The position numbers and the translations under genes were made by a program. A model generated the notes under the pieces. That model was not told where the DNA came from. It saw nothing but the letters and a program-made list of their open reading frames with translations, and made no database searches. A stretch of 64,000 bases of DNA, taken from the NCBI GenBank assembly GCA_016721085.1, contig JADKJI010000032.1:1-64000 (forward strand), written 5' to 3'. Below are positions 27,219 through 36,847 of this stretch, in pieces; positions within the stretch are counted from its first letter, which is position 1, and each line of letters opens with the position of its first letter. Source of the stretch: Chitinophagaceae bacterium (GTDB lineage: Bacteria; Bacteroidota; Bacteroidia; Chitinophagales; Chitinophagaceae).

Positions 27219-28304
27219 TTACGTCTTCCTGGGTTTTACAGTGGGTTTCCTGCTGGTTTCATAGGGGGAGCGGCTTTTCATCGTTGGATTTTCCTTGTTC
27301 TCATTTTTTTTCTCTTCAGGCACGGCTGAGGGTATAGTGGGTTTTTCTATCTCGGTTGAATCGAAGGTGAGGGCCGTATTCTGCTCGTTCGAACGCAGAT
27401 GAGCACCCTTTTTGTAAACAGTAATCGAATCCATCTTCAATAATCTCTCCTGCTCTGTTTGTGCCTGTAATATCAGTTCCATTACTTTTTTAATAGCCTG
27501 AAGAGAATCTGCTTTACTCAATGGTTCTGCATGTTTCACTCCCACTACCTGATTATTATACTGCACTTTCACCCTTTCGTAATAGTCCAATCCTGTTTGA
27601 CTAAGCACTTTTGTATAGAAAAGTTTCAGTCGACGGAATTTCTTTTCGTAATCAGTTGCATCACCCCATTCAATCACTTGTTTTCCGATAGTTGGGATAA
27701 TTTCCATTTCCCTGTTCTCCCGAATATCCACTTGTGCAACTAAGGCCATCGAGAAAGAATCACGAAGAATATACCCACTCATCGCACTAATCTGACGCAT
27801 CAGTAAGCTGTCTGCTCTATTCAACTTTACTCCTTCAGAAGGAAATCCGGTGAATACTGGAAGTCTTGCCGATAACTTATCTGATAGTGGCAAGCGAACT
27901 GCCGCGCTATCAATATAAAAGCTATTACCCCCAACAGTGAAAACGCGAGCAATAGGTTGTCTTTCTTTCACCCTTACTTGTAAAACCTGGTCATTATCAA
28001 AGAACAATTCAGCAGAACTGATCCATACATTATTTTTCAGGCCAGCTTCCATTTTCCGAAGGTCGAATTGCTGAATCTCACGACCCTTGATAGAAAACTT
28101 TCCGTTATTGGTAAGCAGTGCTTCTACATCCTTCTGGTCAATAAAAAATTCATCAGAGGGACCGCTTATCTCAATATCATAACCTGCACAATCTTTTTGC
28201 TGTCTTGATTTTACAGCGGCTATCAGCAATACCAGGATACCTGCTGCCGCGAGGCACCAGAAACTGATAAACAGTATTTTCCTGATATGTTTTTTTATGC
28301 TCAT
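27219..28304 (-). CDS. ftsQ: Cell division protein FtsQ/DivIB
   Basis: 361 residues from ATG 28304 (MSIKKHIRKILFISFWCLA). The longer open frame to 28340 would place a strong hairpin inside the coding sequence, so this start is preferred. One membrane span lies near residues 8-30, then a POTRA-like domain (YDIEISGPSDEFFIDQKDVEALL) and the FtsQ domain with VRENRE and QVIEWGDATDYEKKFRRLKLFY. A charged, proline-rich tail (about 320-361) is extra compared with enterobacterial FtsQ. It links FtsL/FtsI complex assembly to the divisome from the periplasm. Confidence 0.9.
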   Translation of the reverse strand: MSIKKHIRKILFISFWCLAAAGILVLLIAAVKSRQQKDCAGYDIEISGPSDEFFIDQKDVEALLTNNGKFSIKGREIQQFDLRKMEAGLKNNVWISSAELFFDNDQVLQVRVKERQPIARVFTVGGNSFYIDSAAVRLPLSDKLSARLPVFTGFPSEGVKLNRADSLLMRQISAMSGYILRDSFSMALVAQVDIRENREMEIIPTIGKQVIEWGDATDYEKKFRRLKLFYTKVLSQTGLDYYERVKVQYNNQVVGVKHAEPLSKADSLQAIKKVMELILQAQTEQERLLKMDSITVYKKGAHLRSNEQNTALTFDSTEIEKPTIPSAVPEEKKNENKENPTMKSRSPYETSRKPTVKPRKT

Positions 28305-28317
28305 TTTTATTTTCAGG

Positions 28318-28358
28318 ATACTCACCCGACGGCCCGGCACGACCGTCAGATGGGTACA
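28318..28358. promoter_or_regulatory. Hairpin in the murC-ftsQ spacer
   Basis: On the minus strand ACCCATCTGACGG and CCGTCGGGT can pair around TCGTGCCGGG. It may be a dispersed repeat or a processing or attenuation site between murC and ftsQ. Confidence 0.4.
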
Positions 28359-28382
28359 CTATACGGGTTCTTTACCCGATTA

Positions 28383-29849
28383 TTACTTTATTCCTTTTTC
28401 AAAAATCTCTTTAACTGGCAGTAACATTGTATCAATATCTCCCGCTCCTGCCATCAGTAACAATTGCTTACCAACTTTACTATTCAATTCAGTGTTCCTT
28501 TCCTCTGCCCATTTCAACAATTGCTCCTTATCCAACACTTTCTTATCATTGCTCTTCATCAATCCTGTTATCATTTCACTTGTCACTCCTTCCATCGGCA
28601 ATTCACGAGCTGGATAGATCGGCAATAAAATCACTTCATTTGCCAGATCCAATACAGAGGCGAAACCATCGGCGAAATCCCGGGTGCGACTGAAAAGATG
28701 TGGTTGAAAAACCACGGTACATTTCATATCAGGAAACAATGCCTTCGCTCCAGTTATCAAAGCTCTCAGTTCTTCTGGATGGTGGGCGTAATCATCAACC
28801 ATCACTAGTTCTGACCCATTACTTCTCACTCCTTCACCCGGTGCTATTATATACTCGAACCTTCTTTTCACTCCCCTGAAAGCGGCAACTGCAGCTTTTA
28901 TCTTTTCATCTTCAATACCCAGATGATGTGCTACTGCAATAGCTGCTGTCACATTCTCTACGTTATGCATACCACCCATATTCAGATTCACTTTCTCCAA
29001 TACCCAATCTTTCTTCACCACTGAAAATTCGTAGCCACCATTTCGCAGCACAATCGCATCTGCATAAACGGTAGCGTTGTGGTTAATACCGTAAGACTGC
29101 TTCAGGTCTCCCTTCAAATCATTGTTTCTTTTCAATGATTCATTATAAACCAACAAACCACCTTTCTTCAATTTGCCCGAGTAATCGATGAATGCCTGTT
29201 CTACTGCTTCAGCGGTACCATAGATATCAAGATGATCGGCATCCATGGCAGTTATCACAGCAACATCAGGACTTAGTTGCAAAAAGCTTCTGTCGTACTC
29301 ATCAGCTTCCACCACACTCACATTTCTTTCGTTGCTCCAGTAATTGCTGTTATAGTTAGCAGCAATACCGCCTAAGAAGGCATTGCAACCATATTCGCTA
29401 TGGCGCAGGATATGAGCGATCATTGTGGTGATAGTGGTTTTGCCATGCGTACCTGCTACCCCAATTGTAAAAGAACTTCTTGTTATCATTCCCAATACCT
29501 CACTGCGTTTCAGCAGGCGGTATCCATTATTCTTATAGAACTGCAACTCGCTATGCTCTTTCGGAATGGCCGGTGTATAGACAACTATATCGGCCTCTTT
29601 AGGAGCTTTTGCCAAATCATCCTCATAATGAACCACAATCCCTTCTGCCTCTAATTGTTTTGTCAACACAGTTGCCGTCTTGTCATAACCACTCACTTTC
29701 TTACCATGAAAGTGGAAATATCTTGCCAGCGCACTCATCCCAATTCCACCAATGCCAATGAAATACACTACTTCAATGTCGGCCGCACTTAAGGTTTCAT
29801 TGCCAGGGTTACTGCTCTTATGTTGATTACTGTTGCTCAAGTATTCCAA
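28383..29849 (-). CDS. murC: UDP-N-acetylmuramate-L-alanine ligase MurC
   Basis: 488 residues. The Rossmann start IEVVYFIGIGGIGMSALARYF is at about 25-45, the ATP-binding motif GVAGTHGKTTITTMIAHIL near 128-146, and the MDADHLDIYG and DDYAHHPEELRA segments follow. It adds L-alanine to UDP-MurNAc in the cytoplasm, the first stem-peptide step. The chosen ATG overlaps murG by 23 bases and gives about 25 extra N-terminal residues, so a later non-ATG start is possible. Confidence 0.96.
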   Translation of the reverse strand: MEYLSNSNQHKSSNPGNETLSAADIEVVYFIGIGGIGMSALARYFHFHGKKVSGYDKTATVLTKQLEAEGIVVHYEDDLAKAPKEADIVVYTPAIPKEHSELQFYKNNGYRLLKRSEVLGMITRSSFTIGVAGTHGKTTITTMIAHILRHSEYGCNAFLGGIAANYNSNYWSNERNVSVVEADEYDRSFLQLSPDVAVITAMDADHLDIYGTAEAVEQAFIDYSGKLKKGGLLVYNESLKRNNDLKGDLKQSYGINHNATVYADAIVLRNGGYEFSVVKKDWVLEKVNLNMGGMHNVENVTAAIAVAHHLGIEDEKIKAAVAAFRGVKRRFEYIIAPGEGVRSNGSELVMVDDYAHHPEELRALITGAKALFPDMKCTVVFQPHLFSRTRDFADGFASVLDLANEVILLPIYPARELPMEGVTSEMITGLMKSNDKKVLDKEQLLKWAEERNTELNSKVGKQLLLMAGAGDIDTMLLPVKEIFEKGIK

Positions 29850-30930
29850 TTATTTCCTTTGCAATAATGTCATCTGCATTCAAAACTGCCAATGCTCCAA
29901 TATGCTGTTTCAGTTCCTGCTGCAGTGATTCATTATTCACTAACTGCAGCACCGTTTCTACCAGTTTCTCTTTCGTATCACTGTCCTTCACCATCAGTCC
30001 TGCTTTCTTATCAACCAGCGTTTGTGCATTCACTGTTTGATGATCTTCAGCAGCAAAAGGGAAAGGCACAAATACTACCGGCTTCTTCACCACACATAAT
30101 TCTGCGATAGCCATAGCTCCAGATCTTGATACAACCACATCGGCAGCGGCGAAAGCGAATTCCATCTTATTGATGAAATCGTTGGTCCAGATTCCTTTCA
30201 TTCCTTTTGCTGCTTCTGTAGCTTTTGGAGCGAATGGTTTTCCTGTTTGCCAGATCAGTTGCACACCGGCTTCAACAAACTTTGACAATGAAGCAGCGAT
30301 GGCTTCATTGATTCCTCTTGCACCCAGACTACCACCAGTTACAAATACTGTTTTCTTCCCACTCTCCAGATTAAAGAACCGAAGTGCCTCTTCTTTTGAA
30401 ACAGTTGCTTTCACAATACTGCTTCTCACTGGGTTTCCGGTTATCATCAGTTTGCTGGCAGGGAAGAATTTATCCATTCCATCGGTAGCTACGAATACTC
30501 TTGTGGCTTTCTTACCCAGGAGGATATTCGATTTACCGGCAAATGAATTCGATTCATGGATGAAAGTGCTGATGCCTTTTGCCTGTGCGAATCTCAGAAC
30601 CGGGAAGCTTGAATAGCCGCCTACTCCAATCACTGCATCTGGCTTGAACAATCCAAACAACTTTCTTACCTGCCAAAAGCTTTTAATAAGCTTAAATGGA
30701 AGACCGATATTCTTAATCAAAGAGCTTCTGTCGAACCCTGCTATATCTATTCCTTCTACTTTATATCCTGCCTGTGGTACTTTTTCCATTTCCATCTTTC
30801 CCTTCGCACCAATGAATAGTATCTCTATGGAAGCGTCTATTTTTTTCAGTGCGTTAGCGATGGCTATCGCCGGAAAAATATGGCCGCCTGTACCTCCTCC
30901 TGCTATGATGATTCTTTTCTTGCCGTTCAT
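29827..30930 (-). CDS. murG: Lipid II synthase MurG (GlcNAc transferase)
   Basis: 367 residues. The N-terminal glycine-rich loop IIAGGGTGGHIFPAIAIANAL (8-28) and the middle VIGVGGYSSFPVLRFAQ, the HESNSFAGKSN and the C-terminal FPFAAEDHQTVNAQ segments are all family motifs. It transfers GlcNAc to lipid I at the inner face of the membrane. It precedes murC with overlapping ends. Confidence 0.97.
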   Translation of the reverse strand: MNGKKRIIIAGGGTGGHIFPAIAIANALKKIDASIEILFIGAKGKMEMEKVPQAGYKVEGIDIAGFDRSSLIKNIGLPFKLIKSFWQVRKLFGLFKPDAVIGVGGYSSFPVLRFAQAKGISTFIHESNSFAGKSNILLGKKATRVFVATDGMDKFFPASKLMITGNPVRSSIVKATVSKEEALRFFNLESGKKTVFVTGGSLGARGINEAIAASLSKFVEAGVQLIWQTGKPFAPKATEAAKGMKGIWTNDFINKMEFAFAAADVVVSRSGAMAIAELCVVKKPVVFVPFPFAAEDHQTVNAQTLVDKKAGLMVKDSDTKEKLVETVLQLVNNESLQQELKQHIGALAVLNADDIIAKEIIGILEQQ

Positions 30931-31093
30931 ATTTAGTCTGATATCCGATTGCTTTTTTGCCGGGAAGGTTTTTTGCCGGGAAAGCGGGAAGCGGGAAATC
31001 TTTTTTAAGTCGATTACTCCTTTCCCATTCTACTTCCCTCCTACCATTCTTCCCTACTTCCTAACTTCCATTCTTCCCTACTTCCCTACTCCC
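30931..31093. repeat. ftsW-murG spacer with GCGGGAA and TTCCCTAC tandem repeats
   Basis: The right half holds about seven imperfect copies of TTCCCTACT/CCCCTACT (about 31030-31105, reaching into the end of ftsW) and the left half several CGGGAAG units, partly complementary. No gene. Confidence 0.6.
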
Positions 31094-32329
31094 CTACTCC
31101 CCTACTGCTACCGGCGCCTCCAACTGCTCCACATTTCTCGCCACACTCAAAATGATTCCTATCGATAAGCAGGTGAACAGGAAAGAACTTCCACCCATAC
31201 TCACTAATGGCAGTGTAACTCCGGTAACCGGAAACAGGTTAACGGCAACTGCCATATTGATCAAGGCTTGTATCACCAGAGTAAAACTTAATCCTAATGC
31301 CAGGAAGGCCCCGAATGCAAATGGACATTTTTTGAAAATCCGGATACTCCTATATAGGAAGATCACATAGACTAATAAGATCGCGGCCCCTCCAAACAAA
31401 CCATACTCTTCTATGATGATGGCGAAGATGAAATCGGAATAGGGATGTGGAAGGAAATTGCGTTGTTCACTATTACCGGGACCTTTTCCAAATAATCCAC
31501 CTTTTGTAATGGCTATCTTGGCCTGGTTCACCTGATAGTTTTCATCCTTATCCACTTCCTTGCTATCATAAACGAAACTTTGCACACGCTTTATCCATGT
31601 AGGGATACGACCTGCAGACAATACCTCAGGAAAATCTTTTGCTTTACCCTCGGCCTTATCGTAATATGAGATGGCAATAATCACCAGAATAATTACTGGA
31701 ATAGAAGCAATACCCATTGTCATAAGCAGATGCTTTCCACTCACACGTCCGATAAACATCAGCAACATACTGGTAGCACCTATCAGTAAAGCAGTTGACA
31801 AGTTTGCTTTTACAATCAGCAGGCAGATAATCACTACTGGAATCATTACTGGAAGAAATCCTTTCTTGAAATCCTTTATCACATCCTGCTTTTTACTTAA
31901 CAAGCGACTCAGATACATGAAGAGCGCCAGTTTAGCAAGATCAGACGTTTGGAAAGTAAGATTGATCAATGGAAGGCGAATCCAACGGCTACCTTCATTG
32001 AGCGTTACTCCAAAGAATAATGTATAAATCAGCAGGGGAATCGATAAAAGAAATAATAATCTCGCTACCCTTGAATACAAAGTATAATTCACTCTGTGAG
32101 AGAAGTAGATCACTGCCATGCCGATAGCTATAAAGGCAATCTGCTTGAAGAGGTATACTTCGGTATTTCCCTTATTATATTTATAGGCCAGTAATCCGGT
32201 AGAACTATAAACCACAAGTAATGACACAAGGGCAAGCACAATCACCAGCGCCCAGATAACCCGGTCACCTCGTGTTTTGTCTTTCAAATCTTTGAAAGGA
32301 CTTTGCCCTATGTTCATCAAATCATTCAT
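31094..32329 (-). CDS. ftsW: Lipid II polymerase FtsW (SEDS family)
   Basis: 411 residues with about ten membrane spans. Segments STGLLAYKY, NEGSRWIRLPLINLTFQTSDLAKLALFMYLSRLL, KGGLFGKGPGNSEQRNFLPHPYSDFIFAIIIEEYGLFGG and VNLFPVTGVTLPLVSMGGSS match SEDS proteins. It works with FtsI as a peptidoglycan glycosyltransferase at the septum. It sits between murD and murG. Confidence 0.96.
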   Translation of the reverse strand: MNDLMNIGQSPFKDLKDKTRGDRVIWALVIVLALVSLLVVYSSTGLLAYKYNKGNTEVYLFKQIAFIAIGMAVIYFSHRVNYTLYSRVARLLFLLSIPLLIYTLFFGVTLNEGSRWIRLPLINLTFQTSDLAKLALFMYLSRLLSKKQDVIKDFKKGFLPVMIPVVIICLLIVKANLSTALLIGATSMLLMFIGRVSGKHLLMTMGIASIPVIILVIIAISYYDKAEGKAKDFPEVLSAGRIPTWIKRVQSFVYDSKEVDKDENYQVNQAKIAITKGGLFGKGPGNSEQRNFLPHPYSDFIFAIIIEEYGLFGGAAILLVYVIFLYRSIRIFKKCPFAFGAFLALGLSFTLVIQALINMAVAVNLFPVTGVTLPLVSMGGSSFLFTCLSIGIILSVARNVEQLEAPVAVGE

Positions 32330-32354
32330 TCGATACTTTTATATCCCTTTCGGA

Positions 32355-33695
32355 TTAGAGGTCACGTACTGCTTTCTTGAATTGGTCGCCACGGTCTTCA
32401 TAGTTCTTGAATAAGTCGAAGCTGGCGCAAGCCGGACTTAACAATACCACATCCCCTTTTGCTGCCAGGCGGAAAGAAGCGAATACAGCTTCTTGGGCAC
32501 TGGCGGCGTTTACGATAACTGGTGTATCATTCTTGAATGACTCATGGATTTTTGCATTGTCGATGCCCATGCAAACAATCGCTTTCACTTTTTCTTTCAC
32601 CAGTTCACTCAGCAAAGAATAATCATTCCCTTTATCTACTCCACCTAAGATGAGAACAACAGGTTTGTTCATGCTTTCCAAAGCATACCAGGTGCTGTTT
32701 ACATTGGTAGCCTTGCTATCGTTTACAAACTCCACTCCGCGGATGGTAGCCACAGGCTCCATACGATGTGCGAGACTTTCAAAACTTTCAATCGCCTCAC
32801 GGATTTTATCTTTCCGTATCCCTACTGTTGATGCTGCAATTCCCGCTGCCATGGTGTTGTACTGGTTGTGTTTTCCTTTAAGGGCAAAGTCGTAGATACT
32901 CATTTGCATTCTCTCATCTCCTGCCGCTACGGTCATTAAGCCGTTCTTGATAAATGCGCCGCGATTGGTTTCGTTGTTCATCGTAAATGGTAGTGGGTTA
33001 GATTTTAAGTGATAATTACGGATATACTGCATCGTCACAGGGTCGTCTTCGCAATAAATGAAAAAGTCGTCTGCTGTCTGGTTCAGACCGATGCGGAACT
33101 TACTATCTATATAGTTTTCGAACCGGTAATCGTATCGATCCAGGTGGTCTTCAGTGATATTGGTGAGAATCGCCACATCGGCGCGGAATTCATGGATATC
33201 GTCTAATTGGAAACTGCTTATTTCTGCTACGTACCAGGGCTTCGGATCCAGTGCCACTTGTTTGGCGAATGAGAATCCGATATTCCCTACCAGGGCTGCA
33301 TCAAGTCCGCCAACCTTACACATCTGATAAACCAATGATGTGGTGGTGGTCTTCCCGTTGCTCCCCGTAATGCCAATGATCTTACTGTCGCCTTTGAACC
33401 GATAGGCCAATTCAATTTCACTGATCACTTTGATCCCTTTCTGCCTGATCTTCTTTACCAGTTCGTTCTTCTCTGGAATACCTGGACTCTTCATCACTTC
33501 GTCTGCTTCGAGAATTCTTTCTACACTGTGTTGTCCGGCTTCAAATTCAATCCCATTCGCCTCTAATTCTTTTCTGTACACTTCCTTCACTGAACCTGCA
33601 TCCGAAACAAACACTTCATACCCTTGCTGCTTTCCCAAAAGGGCAGCGCCTACTCCGCTTTCACCGGCTCCAAGTATTACCAACCGCTTCGACAT
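32355..33695 (-). CDS. murD: UDP-N-acetylmuramoylalanine-D-glutamate ligase MurD
   Basis: 446 residues. RLVILGAGESGVGAALLGK opens the N-terminal domain; GITGSNGKTTTTSLVYQM (about 108-125) binds ATP; EISSFQLDDI, ITEDHLDRYD and the FVNDSKATNVNSTWYALESM segment complete the Mur ligase pattern. It adds D-glutamate in the cytoplasm. It is 25 bases ahead of ftsW. Confidence 0.96.
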   Translation of the reverse strand: MSKRLVILGAGESGVGAALLGKQQGYEVFVSDAGSVKEVYRKELEANGIEFEAGQHSVERILEADEVMKSPGIPEKNELVKKIRQKGIKVISEIELAYRFKGDSKIIGITGSNGKTTTTSLVYQMCKVGGLDAALVGNIGFSFAKQVALDPKPWYVAEISSFQLDDIHEFRADVAILTNITEDHLDRYDYRFENYIDSKFRIGLNQTADDFFIYCEDDPVTMQYIRNYHLKSNPLPFTMNNETNRGAFIKNGLMTVAAGDERMQMSIYDFALKGKHNQYNTMAAGIAASTVGIRKDKIREAIESFESLAHRMEPVATIRGVEFVNDSKATNVNSTWYALESMNKPVVLILGGVDKGNDYSLLSELVKEKVKAIVCMGIDNAKIHESFKNDTPVIVNAASAQEAVFASFRLAAKGDVVLLSPACASFDLFKNYEDRGDQFKKAVRDL

Positions 33696-33864
33696 AACTG
33701 AACTACTCTCTTTTTCATTTACTTCACAGGACCCGGATTAAGGGGGTTCTTCTATAGTTTGAAACTTCTACTGCACCACAATCTCTTTATGTGTATCACG
33801 GTTTTTCCTTGATTGAATTTCCAGAGTGTGGGTTTTTCAGTACTATCTTCTATCGGTCTGTTGC

Positions 33865-35142
33865 TTATCTGATCTTTAATGTCACTATCGAAAACATCAC
33901 ACAAAGAATGGTCACGATCCAAAAACGGGTAACGATCTTCGCTTCATGATACCCTAGCTTCTGATAGTGATGATGCAAGGGACTCATGAGGAATATCCTC
34001 CTTCCCTCTCCATACTTCTTCTTCGTATACTTGAAATACCCTACCTGCAGACTCACACTCAACACTTCCACTAAAAACACTCCGCAGAAAATCGGTATCA
34101 ATAATTCTTTTCTTACAATGATGGCGAGCGCGGCAATGATACCTCCAAGGGTCAAACTACCTGTATCTCCCATGAACACCTGTGCGGGATAAGCATTGTA
34201 CCAAAGGAATCCAACACAAGCACCTATTAATGCACCAATGAATACCGACAATTCACCCAGGTTCGGTATGTACATGATGTTGAGATATTCCGCTACCCGA
34301 AGGTTACCACTCGCATATGCGAATACTCCCAAACATGCACCGATAATGGCACTGGTACCAGTAGCTAATCCATCCAATCCATCAGTTATATTGGCTCCGT
34401 TAGAAACCGCTGTAATGATGAATATCACGATGAGCATATACAGAACCCACGACAACCCTCTCACCGCCACTGGCAATAACTTAGCATAGTTGAATTCATG
34501 TGTGCGTACGAATGGGATGGTAGTAATTGGTTCATTCGCTTCAACGAAATATTTTGTCTTACCATCGAATTTCTTAACTATGATAGAGCTATCGCCTGGT
34601 TTCACGGTACCTGTGTACTCACGAAGGGCATGCGTGTTCTTATTAAACAATAACACTGAAGCCACTACTATTCCTAACACCACTTGTCCTAATATCTTGA
34701 ACCAACCCGCCAGTCCGTCTTTATCTCCTTTCTTATAAGTAACACCCTTCTCTTGTGCCAGACGTTTAGAGCGGAGTTTCAGGTAATCATCGATGAACCC
34801 GATTAATCCCAACCAAACGGTAGCGAAAATCATGAGTCGGATATAGGCCTTATTCAAATCAGCTAATAATAATGTAGGAACTAGTATTGCCAGAATGATG
34901 ATGAACCCACCCATTGTTGGTGTTCCTTTCTTCTGTTGCTCACCAGCCAATCCCAAATCACGCACTGTTTCTCCCACTTGTTTCTTCAGCAGATAACTGA
35001 TCAGCTTCTTACCAAATACAGCTGATATAACCAGAGAAAGAATTACAGCCAGCATTACCCTTGAAGTAATGAACTGAAACAGTGCACTTCCGGGAAACTT
35101 AACTCCCTGACTGATTAACCATTCTGTTAATTGATATAGCAT
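33865..35142 (-). CDS. mraY: Phospho-MurNAc-pentapeptide translocase MraY
   Basis: 425 residues, about 65 more than the E. coli enzyme. Ten membrane spans with family motifs KGTPTMGGFIIILAIL, FIDDYLKLRSKR, ITDGLDGLATG and the C-terminal MSPLHHHYQKLGYHE segment. The extra length is mainly an insertion at about 175-215 (between HALREYTG and IPFVRTHEF) predicted outside the membrane. MraY makes lipid I from UDP-MurNAc-pentapeptide and undecaprenyl phosphate. Confidence 0.96.
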   Translation of the reverse strand: MLYQLTEWLISQGVKFPGSALFQFITSRVMLAVILSLVISAVFGKKLISYLLKKQVGETVRDLGLAGEQQKKGTPTMGGFIIILAILVPTLLLADLNKAYIRLMIFATVWLGLIGFIDDYLKLRSKRLAQEKGVTYKKGDKDGLAGWFKILGQVVLGIVVASVLLFNKNTHALREYTGTVKPGDSSIIVKKFDGKTKYFVEANEPITTIPFVRTHEFNYAKLLPVAVRGLSWVLYMLIVIFIITAVSNGANITDGLDGLATGTSAIIGACLGVFAYASGNLRVAEYLNIMYIPNLGELSVFIGALIGACVGFLWYNAYPAQVFMGDTGSLTLGGIIAALAIIVRKELLIPIFCGVFLVEVLSVSLQVGYFKYTKKKYGEGRRIFLMSPLHHHYQKLGYHEAKIVTRFWIVTILCVMFSIVTLKIR

Positions 35143-35368
35143 GTGTCTTGTTTTTCACCGGAACTAAAAGAGAAGAAGCCAAACTGTTTTTGTGGTACAG
35201 TGTCGATCCGTTGCTTCTTGCTCTTTATAGTTATCCGGTATATATAACCGTCCGTGTTATTCACTTTTAGCTGAAGGCCTAATGCTTAAGGCCTAAGGCT
35301 TGTTTCTGCTCCGTACGATGTTGAGTGCTGCTACCTTAGCTTTAGGCCTTAGGCCCTAGGCTTTAAAC
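35143..35368. repeat. murE-mraY spacer with AAGGCCTAAGGC inverted repeat
   Basis: The 226-base spacer carries AGGCCTAATGCTTAAGGCC (about 35276-35294) and TTAGGCCTTAGGCCCTAGG (about 35342-35360) as imperfect inverted copies. Similar AAGCCTTAAGC tracts occur near 14780 and 62350. No gene. Confidence 0.6.
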
Positions 35369-36835
35369 TTATTTCAGCATCAACTCCATCATCTCCCTCA
35401 TCACTTGTTTATCATCAAATGGATATTTAACTCCATTTATATCCTGATACTTTTCATGTCCTTTGCCGGCAATCAGCACAATGTCTTCGGGTTTGCTGAA
35501 ACTGATTGCGGTGCGGATAGCTTCTTTCCTGTCGCTGATGGAAAGCGCTTTTCTTCTGGCCACTGTATTCAAACCTGCTTCCATGTCTTTTAAGATCTGC
35601 TCGGGTGATTCTGTTCTTGGATTATCTGAAGTAAGAATCACCTTATCACTATGTTCACAAGCCACTTCTGCCATAATCGGACGTTTGGTCTTATCGCGGT
35701 CACCGCCACAGCCTACCACTGTTATCACCTGCTCATGTCCTTTGCGTAGGTTCTTGATGGTAGCGAGCACATTCAATAAGGCATCTGGCGTATGCGCATA
35801 ATCCACAATACCGATCACTTTTTCTTTTGCAGATACTATATAATCGAACCTTCCTTCTGCACCAGTCAATACACTCAGGCATCGAAGTATCTCCTGTTTA
35901 TCTTCTCCCAAACAAACTGCCGCACCATATACTGCCAGCAGGTTATAGGCATTGAATTCTCCAATCAATCTGAAATGCACTTCTACTTCATTCACACTCA
36001 TCACTAATCCGGTAAGATTGTTTTCCAGGATACGTCCTTTGAAATCAGCCATAGTACGAAGACTATAGAGATATCTTTTTGCGGATGTATTCTGCAACAT
36101 CACAATCCCTCTTTTATCATCTGCATTAGAGATGGCAAAAGCATTTGCTGGCAATCCGTCAAAGAACATCTTCTTCACTCTGATATACTCATCGAATGTT
36201 TTATGATAGTCGAGATGATCATGAGTGATATTACTGAACAATCCTCCCGCATATTTCAACCCTTCAATGCGATGCTGATGGATGGCATGTGAACTCACTT
36301 CCATGAATACATGCGTGCAACCGGCATCAAGCATCTGTTTTAACAGGGCATTCAGACTTACTGCATCAGGTGTAGTATGGGTAGCATCCTGTGGTTTATC
36401 TCCCACAATATTCTGTACCGTACTCACCAGTCCACAGGTATATCCCAATGCTGAAAAGAGTTTATATAATAAGGTGGCGATGGTTGTCTTGCCATTGGTA
36501 CCGGTTACTCCCACCAGTTTCATTTTTTCAGAGGGAAGTCCAAAAAAGTGATGGGCTATATATCCAGCTGCTACCTGACTATCATCTACCTGTACATAGG
36601 TCACTCCTTCCTTCAATACATTGGGAAGTCTTTCAGCTACGATTGCTGCTGCTCCTGCCGCAACTACATTTTCAATGAACTCATGACCGTCTGTCTTTAC
36701 TCCTTTCAATGCTATGAACAAGGAACCAGGACCTACTTTCCGGGAATCGATCTGGATATCAGAAACAGGAATATCCGTCCTGCCCTGTACCGATCTTATC
36801 CCGCTCTTATATAATATGTCCTGCAATAATGCCAT
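35369..36835 (-). CDS. murE: UDP-MurNAc-tripeptide ligase MurE (meso-DAP type)
   Basis: 488 residues. DSRKVGPGSLFIALKG near 30-45 is the UDP-binding region, GVTGTNGKTTIATLLYKL (about 108-125) the ATP loop, HVFMEVSSHAIHQHRI and the C-terminal TSDNPRTESPEQIL carry conserved residues. The DNPR motif indicates meso-diaminopimelate as the third stem residue. It ends 226 bases before mraY and follows the PBP gene by 12 bases. Confidence 0.97.
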   Translation of the reverse strand: MALLQDILYKSGIRSVQGRTDIPVSDIQIDSRKVGPGSLFIALKGVKTDGHEFIENVVAAGAAAIVAERLPNVLKEGVTYVQVDDSQVAAGYIAHHFFGLPSEKMKLVGVTGTNGKTTIATLLYKLFSALGYTCGLVSTVQNIVGDKPQDATHTTPDAVSLNALLKQMLDAGCTHVFMEVSSHAIHQHRIEGLKYAGGLFSNITHDHLDYHKTFDEYIRVKKMFFDGLPANAFAISNADDKRGIVMLQNTSAKRYLYSLRTMADFKGRILENNLTGLVMSVNEVEVHFRLIGEFNAYNLLAVYGAAVCLGEDKQEILRCLSVLTGAEGRFDYIVSAKEKVIGIVDYAHTPDALLNVLATIKNLRKGHEQVITVVGCGGDRDKTKRPIMAEVACEHSDKVILTSDNPRTESPEQILKDMEAGLNTVARRKALSISDRKEAIRTAISFSKPEDIVLIAGKGHEKYQDINGVKYPFDDKQVMREMMELMLK

Positions 36836-36847
36836 CGGTCTTTATAA